64,000 nt of DNA. Source: an uncultured bacterium. Lineage in GTDB: Bacteria; Atribacterota; Atribacteria; Atribacterales; Caldatribacteriaceae. The stretch lies in the NCBI GenBank assembly GCA_937139415.1, contig CAKZPS010000030.1, positions 1 to 64,000 of the forward strand, read 5' to 3'. The notes beneath the pieces are model-generated. The model had not been told where the DNA came from. It did not search any database and worked only from the letters and a program-made list of their open reading frames with translations. A program made the translations under genes and the position numbers. Positions 59,894-64,000 of this stretch are shown here, one piece after another (position 1 is the stretch's first letter; each line of letters begins with the position of its first letter).

Positions 59894-60724
59894 ATGCGTA
59901 GGATTTTTGAGAAATTCTCTCCCGTCGATTTCCAGTTCATCGCTGAATCGCTGTGTGAAGAAGAGAAAAAACAACCTCAGCTCCTTGCGCTCATTCGTCG
60001 GGATCCAGAATCATTGGATGAAATTCTCAATCACGAGAAACTTCTCAAGCAGGTCGCTTTAGGAAAAGACCTTTTCCTGCGGATAAGTCCGTACCTTTAC
60101 TTTGAACTTCTCTTACGTCGAGCGATCCTCGATATCGAGAGAGAAGCATACACCTTAGAAACCATAGGGTATAAAACCAGAGTTCCGGTTTTCGATCAAA
60201 AGAAGGTTCTTACCGTCTTATCCCAAGAAACGGTCAGAGATTACTTGGTAGAATTATTGGTCTCTTTTGTACGGATTAATAGTTTTACGCTCTACATCCG
60301 CAAAGGAGAGGGTATTTACCTGAAACAGAACATCTCTGACTTCGACCTCGATCTCCTCTCGGAGATGGGGAGGAGAGTTGAAGAGCCGTATCGCTTTATC
60401 TTTCTCAAAAGGGCGGGAGACATTGCCCTCTTTGTGAGTGGTATTTTCCCCGAGCAGCTTTTTGCCCATCATCACCCAAGCCCACTCCACGCTCGAGCTC
60501 ATTGGCTTCGCAAATGGGTCAATCGAGGAGCAGAACTCGAGGAAAAGGGGAGCAGTCTCTATAGAGAGGCAAGCGAAAGCGTGGTCGCTAAAGAGTACCA
60601 TCTCGACACCGTCCTTCATTACCTTGCCGAGAATTTCCCCTTCACCAAAAAACCTCTCAACATTATCACCGACCGCTACCTATGTTTCCGCAAGTACGAT
60701 ATCTTCCATCCCCTCCCAAATTAG
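59894..60724 (+). CDS. Cytoplasmic protein of unknown function
   Basis: A 276-residue, mainly helical, charged protein without signal peptide or membrane helices. It shows histidines in FAHHHPSPLHARAHW near residue 190, which may bind metal. The first 110 residues look like a helical domain, and the rest holds EEPYRFIFLKRAGDIALFVSGIFPE. I do not recognise the family. It follows the secreted-protein gene by 14 bases and shares a 4-base reciprocal stop with hydF. Both genes at the end of the array may form a separate conserved pair. Confidence 0.5.
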   Translation: MRRIFEKFSPVDFQFIAESLCEEEKKQPQLLALIRRDPESLDEILNHEKLLKQVALGKDLFLRISPYLYFELLLRRAILDIEREAYTLETIGYKTRVPVFDQKKVLTVLSQETVRDYLVELLVSFVRINSFTLYIRKGEGIYLKQNISDFDLDLLSEMGRRVEEPYRFIFLKRAGDIALFVSGIFPEQLFAHHHPSPLHARAHWLRKWVNRGAELEEKGSSLYREASESVVAKEYHLDTVLHYLAENFPFTKKPLNIITDRYLCFRKYDIFHPLPN

Positions 60725-61971
60725 AGAAACCACTTTCCACCCACACGCTGATACACGTTGGTAGGCACCATCACCTCTTCGAGCATTTTGGCTTCGGGAA
60801 AAACCTGTAACACGCGGAGGAGTATGCCTTGGAGATAGGCGATGAGGATGCCATAATTGGTCATAGGAACTTTCGCCTCCTGGGCGCGACGGAGACGGTA
60901 GATCATTTCCTTCTGATTAATCATACATCCTCCACAATGGATGATGAGGCGATACGGAGAGAGGTCTCGGGGGAGATGGGGACCTGCTACCACCTCAAAT
61001 TGGAGCTCAAACCCCAGCCTTTGTTGTAACCATCGAGGAATTTTGATTCGCCCAATATCGTCGGGGAGAGGGTGGTGGGAACACGCTTCAGCAATCAGTA
61101 CTCGATCGGAGGGTTTCAAGTCGTGGATGGCTTTCACTCCCTGGACAAAGGTGGCCAAATCCCCTTTGTATCGGGCAAAGAGGATGGAAAAACTGGTGAG
61201 AAAGATATTCTCAGGGACGGCACCAGCCACCTTATGGAAGACTTGAGAATCGGTGATCACTAACTGGGGAGGAGCGAGGAGTTTTTGTAAGCTCTCAACG
61301 AGTTCCCGTTCTTTCACGATCAGGGCAGTTGCCTCAGCATCGAGAATATCACGGATGGTCTGCACCTGGGGGAGGATGAGTCGACCCTTGGGAGCACCTA
61401 AGTCGATAGGGACGACCAGGACTACTAAGTCACCAGGATGGAGGAGATCTCTCACGAGAGGTCTCTCCTTGTAGGTCTTTTGCAGGATCTCAACGATCGC
61501 CGCCTTGAGTTCTCTTATACCACTTTTGGTCACGGTACTTGTGGGAAACACAGGTAAGTCAAAAGGTGCCCGAAGGGTATTCCCTCGATCGATCTTATTA
61601 TGTACTCCAATGGTGATCACCTGGTTCTCTTCAAGAATCTGGAGAAGTTCCCTCTCCAAAGTAAAATCGGTACCATCATCCCATACTAAAAGAGCCACGT
61701 CGCAACGATGGAGAATCTCCAAGGATTTTTGTTTACGCAACTCTCCCAGGAATCCCACATCATCGAGACCAGCGGTGTCGACAATCACTACCGGACCAAA
61801 CGGTAAGAGCTCAATCGATTTGAATACCGGATCAGTGGTTGTGCCGGGTACGTCGGCGACAATAGCCACTTCCTGATCGGTCAAGGCGTTGATCAGAGAG
61901 GATTTCCCCACGTTCCTCCGACCGAATATGCCGATGTAAGGTCGCAAACTACGCGGAGTGGTCTCCTGCAT
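60721..61971 (-). CDS. hydF: [FeFe]-hydrogenase H-cluster maturation GTPase HydF
   Basis: A 416-residue maturase that holds the [2Fe] precursor and delivers it to [FeFe] hydrogenase. The N-terminal GTPase has G1 GRRNVGKSS, switch PGTTTDPV and G3 DTAGLDD; after a dimerisation domain comes the Fe-S domain with EACSHHPLPDD and HCGGC, whose Cys and His ligate the [4Fe-4S] cluster. The gene overlaps the aspA end by 23 bases. HydE and HydG and the hydrogenase are not in the window. The presence of hydF implies that the cell makes an [FeFe] hydrogenase. Confidence 0.97.
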   Translation of the reverse strand: MQETTPRSLRPYIGIFGRRNVGKSSLINALTDQEVAIVADVPGTTTDPVFKSIELLPFGPVVIVDTAGLDDVGFLGELRKQKSLEILHRCDVALLVWDDGTDFTLERELLQILEENQVITIGVHNKIDRGNTLRAPFDLPVFPTSTVTKSGIRELKAAIVEILQKTYKERPLVRDLLHPGDLVVLVVPIDLGAPKGRLILPQVQTIRDILDAEATALIVKERELVESLQKLLAPPQLVITDSQVFHKVAGAVPENIFLTSFSILFARYKGDLATFVQGVKAIHDLKPSDRVLIAEACSHHPLPDDIGRIKIPRWLQQRLGFELQFEVVAGPHLPRDLSPYRLIIHCGGCMINQKEMIYRLRRAQEAKVPMTNYGILIAYLQGILLRVLQVFPEAKMLEEVMVPTNVYQRVGGKWFL

Positions 61972-63394
61972 GTTTTTTCCCCAACTTCTCTAAACCTGGT
62001 ATCCCAGGTTTAAGAAACTCAACAGGCGACAAGATTATTTCCAGTTCCTCGGGGGAGAAAAGACCCTTCTCGAGCAAGAGATCGCGGAGGGTTCTCCCTT
62101 GTTTCAAGCACTCTCGTACCAAGGCGGTGGTTTGCTCATGCCCGAGATAGGGAACAATATGGGTCGCTAAGGCAAAACTCCGATGGAGGAGTTCCTCGCA
62201 ACATTTTTGATCAGCCACGATGTTCACCACACACTTTTCGGTGAAAACGGAAACGCCCACGGTGAGTTCTTCAATCATACTCAGTATGAAGAAGGCAATG
62301 AAGGGGAGGAGATGATTCAATTCCAAATTGCCACTCGAACAGGCAAAACCCAGAGCACAATCTTTCCCCATCACATCAATCGCTAACCCTTCCAGATACT
62401 CACACATCACCGGATTGACCTTGCCAGGCATAATCGACGAGCCTTCTTGGAGAGGTGGTAAGAGAATCTCTCCTATCCCTGCCCGCGGACCCATAGAGAG
62501 GAGACGGAGATCGTTTGCGATTTTACGTAAGCTAATGGCTAAGGCTTTCAAGAGACCGGACACCTCGGCGAAGGTATCGAGATTCTGCGTATTCTCAAAA
62601 GCATTCATCGATCGGGCCAAAGGAAGACCGGTGATCTCCCGCAGAGCTGAAACAGCCTTAGTGGCATAGAGGGGATGGGCATTGAGACCGGTGCCCACCG
62701 CCGTTCCTCCTAAGTTAATCTCTTTCATTCTCTCTTTGCCCTTCCAGATACGCCAGCGATCTCGGGTAATCGCCTCGGCCCAAGCACCGAACTCCATTCC
62801 TAAGGTCACCGGAACCGCATCTTGGAGCTCGGTACGTCCTACTTTAATGATCGAGGCAAACTCCCGTTCCTTCTCTTGCAAGGCTTCTTGGAGTCTCACA
62901 ATAGCCTTCTCCAAATCTTCGATTCCCCACAACATGGCAATTCGCACCGCAGTGGGGAAGGTGTCATTGGTCGACTGACTCAGGTTCACAGTATCGAAGG
63001 GATTGATAACATCGTACCGCCCCCGTGCAAAACCAAGAAGTTCTAAAGCTCGGTTAGCGATAACCTCGTTGAGGTTCATATTCAAGGAGGTACCCGCACC
63101 GCCTTGTAGAATAGAAACTACAATTTCTCCTTGGAAGCGGCCAGCCATTCCCTCCTCACAGGCTTTGAGAATGGCGATGGCTTTATCTTCGGGCAGTAAC
63201 CCTATTTCCAAATTGGCACGGGCACAAGCCCATTTCACGGCGAAAAAAGCCTTAACGAGGAGGAGAGGAGGGGACACAAAAAGAGGGAAGTTCTCTCTCG
63301 CCCTCTCGGTATGAATACCCCAATAGTGTTCCTGGGGAATGGGTTTCTCTCCTAAGAAATCCCGTTCGATGCGGTAGGCCCTCTCTTCCTCCAT
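61949..63394 (-). CDS. aspA: Aspartate ammonia-lyase
   Basis: A 481-residue fumarase/aspartase-superfamily enzyme converting aspartate to fumarate and ammonia. The superfamily signature is GSSIMPGKVNPV, with SQSTNDTFPTAVRIA and GRTELQDAVPVTLG as further active-site regions. Neighbouring hydF is a known association in anaerobes, where ammonia released by AspA has been suggested to supply the dithiolmethylamine nitrogen of the H-cluster. It is translated from an operon with purH upstream. Confidence 0.93.
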   Translation of the reverse strand: MEEERAYRIERDFLGEKPIPQEHYWGIHTERARENFPLFVSPPLLLVKAFFAVKWACARANLEIGLLPEDKAIAILKACEEGMAGRFQGEIVVSILQGGAGTSLNMNLNEVIANRALELLGFARGRYDVINPFDTVNLSQSTNDTFPTAVRIAMLWGIEDLEKAIVRLQEALQEKEREFASIIKVGRTELQDAVPVTLGMEFGAWAEAITRDRWRIWKGKERMKEINLGGTAVGTGLNAHPLYATKAVSALREITGLPLARSMNAFENTQNLDTFAEVSGLLKALAISLRKIANDLRLLSMGPRAGIGEILLPPLQEGSSIMPGKVNPVMCEYLEGLAIDVMGKDCALGFACSSGNLELNHLLPFIAFFILSMIEELTVGVSVFTEKCVVNIVADQKCCEELLHRSFALATHIVPYLGHEQTTALVRECLKQGRTLRDLLLEKGLFSPEELEIILSPVEFLKPGIPGLEKLGKKHAGDHSA

Positions 63395-63406
63395 AGAGTT
63401 CCTCTC

Positions 63407-64000
63407 TCAATGCCGAAAGTGGCGGATCCCGGTAAAGACCATACTGATTCCCAACTGGTTACACGCAGCAATAGAGTCTTCATCACGAATGGATCCTCCG
63501 GGCTGAATGATGGCCCGAGTCCCATACTTACCCGCTTCTCTCACCACATCATCGAAAGGAAAGAAGGCATCCGAAGCTAAAACCGCCCCCTTCTCCCGTC
63601 CTTGCGCCTTATGAACCGCTATCATCATAGCATCAATACGACTCATTTGACCGGCTCCAATGCCCACCGTTTGCCCATCCTTGACGAGTACGATGGCATT
63701 CGATTTCACGTATTTAGCCACCTTCCAAGCGAAGCGAAGATCTTGCCATTCTTGCGGTGAGGGAGAAGTCATCGTGACGACACGGAGATTCTCCTCTTCG
63801 AGGTCTATCCGATCACTGTCTTGACACAAGAAACCACCGTCTAACTTCTTCACGTCAAAACGCGCCCAACCATTGAGGGAAGCCTTGAGTAAACGGATAC
63901 CCTTTTTGCTCTGCAAAATGTTTAGAGCTCCTTCGGCATAAGACGGTGCAATGACTAACTCTATGAAAAGTTTACGAAAAACTTCGGCACTCTCTTGCGT
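63407..64000 (-). CDS. purH: IMP cyclohydrolase / AICAR transformylase PurH, C-terminal part (cut by window)
   Basis: The frame is open to the window edge and reads the C-terminal part of bifunctional PurH: LFIELVIAPSYAEGAL at the edge, KSNAIVLVKDGQTVGIGAGQMSR, and AFFPFDDVVREAGKYGTRAI. It transfers a formyl group from 10-formyl-THF in purine synthesis, drawing on the same C1 pool as fhs. About 198 residues are visible. It lies 12 bases upstream of aspA on the minus strand. Confidence 0.95.
   Translation of the reverse strand, partial: TQESAEVFRKLFIELVIAPSYAEGALNILQSKKGIRLLKASLNGWARFDVKKLDGGFLCQDSDRIDLEEENLRVVTMTSPSPQEWQDLRFAWKVAKYVKSNAIVLVKDGQTVGIGAGQMSRIDAMMIAVHKAQGREKGAVLASDAFFPFDDVVREAGKYGTRAIIQPGGSIRDEDSIAACNQLGISMVFTGIRHFRH

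Noticed and set aside
1-64000. CRISPR array, insertion sequence or prophage
   Set aside because: No regularly spaced repeats, no transposase and no integrase or phage genes were seen, and gene spacing and style are uniform.

Overview
This window looks like about 64 kb of chromosome from an anaerobic, probably thermophilic, diderm bacterium. An outer-membrane beta-barrel gene ending in Phe, a LolA-like lipoprotein-sorting protein and a periplasmic lytic transglycosylase imply an outer membrane. Oxygen-sensitive Fe-S enzymes, HydF, the hybrid cluster protein and a tetrahydrofolate C1 branch imply strict anaerobiosis. TTG and GTG starts are common, strong AGGAGG ribosome sites are usual, and genes are packed tightly, with three convergent pairs sharing a 4-base reciprocal stop. 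Gene content would fit Atribacterota or a similar deep-branching thermophilic lineage, but that placement is only an inference. No phage, insertion sequence or CRISPR array was seen.

Layout. 0.2-3 kb: tRNA-Thr(CGU), a lipoprotein, a DegT-family aminotransferase and a secreted protein. 3-5.1 kb: Rrf2 regulator and hybrid cluster protein. 5.1-11.1 kb: a LacI regulator divergent from a sugar locus (cupin isomerase-like protein plus a ribose-type ABC importer), with mirrored operators between them. 11.5-17.1 kb: a second LacI regulator, an unusual lactate/malate dehydrogenase homologue, YlbF, and a minus-strand run of zinc-ribbon protein, ECF sigma factor, anti-sigma factor, serine acetyltransferase and a membrane zinc-ribbon protein. 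17.2-21.7 kb: a plus-strand run with a stand-alone LigD-type 3'-phosphoesterase, a rubrerythrin-like protein, a 2-hydroxyacid dehydrogenase, an iron-sulfur flavoprotein and a DAHP synthase-prephenate dehydratase fusion. 22-28.6 kb: RND exporter, LolA-like protein, outer-membrane barrel, TetR regulator and threonine aldolase. 28.9-29.7 kb: a frameshifted SDR gene. 29.9-37.6 kb: parA-ftsZ, a DUF4432 epimerase-like gene, a lytic transglycosylase, PolX and nadE. 37.7-41.8 kb: a leuCD-type dehydratase, glyA, a NifU-like protein and a formate channel.

41.9-60.7 kb is the most interesting part. After an orphan corrinoid protein, one uninterrupted plus-strand array runs fhs, a split HdrA, an MvhD-like protein, metV, metF, hdrC, a 1,491-residue HdrA-GltD-HdrA fusion, a second mvhD, FrhB/FdhB-like, sulfhydrogenase-beta-like and sulfhydrogenase-gamma-like (FlxA-like) subunits, folC and an AcsE-like methyltransferase, then two unknown genes. 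This reads as the methyl branch of the Wood-Ljungdahl pathway wired to a large flavin-based electron-bifurcating complex that takes electrons from NAD(P)H and delivers them to methylene-tetrahydrofolate and probably ferredoxin. No HdrB and no hydrogenase subunits lie within it. The window ends with a minus-strand group: purH (cut by the edge), aspA and hydF, the last indicating an [FeFe] hydrogenase elsewhere in the genome.
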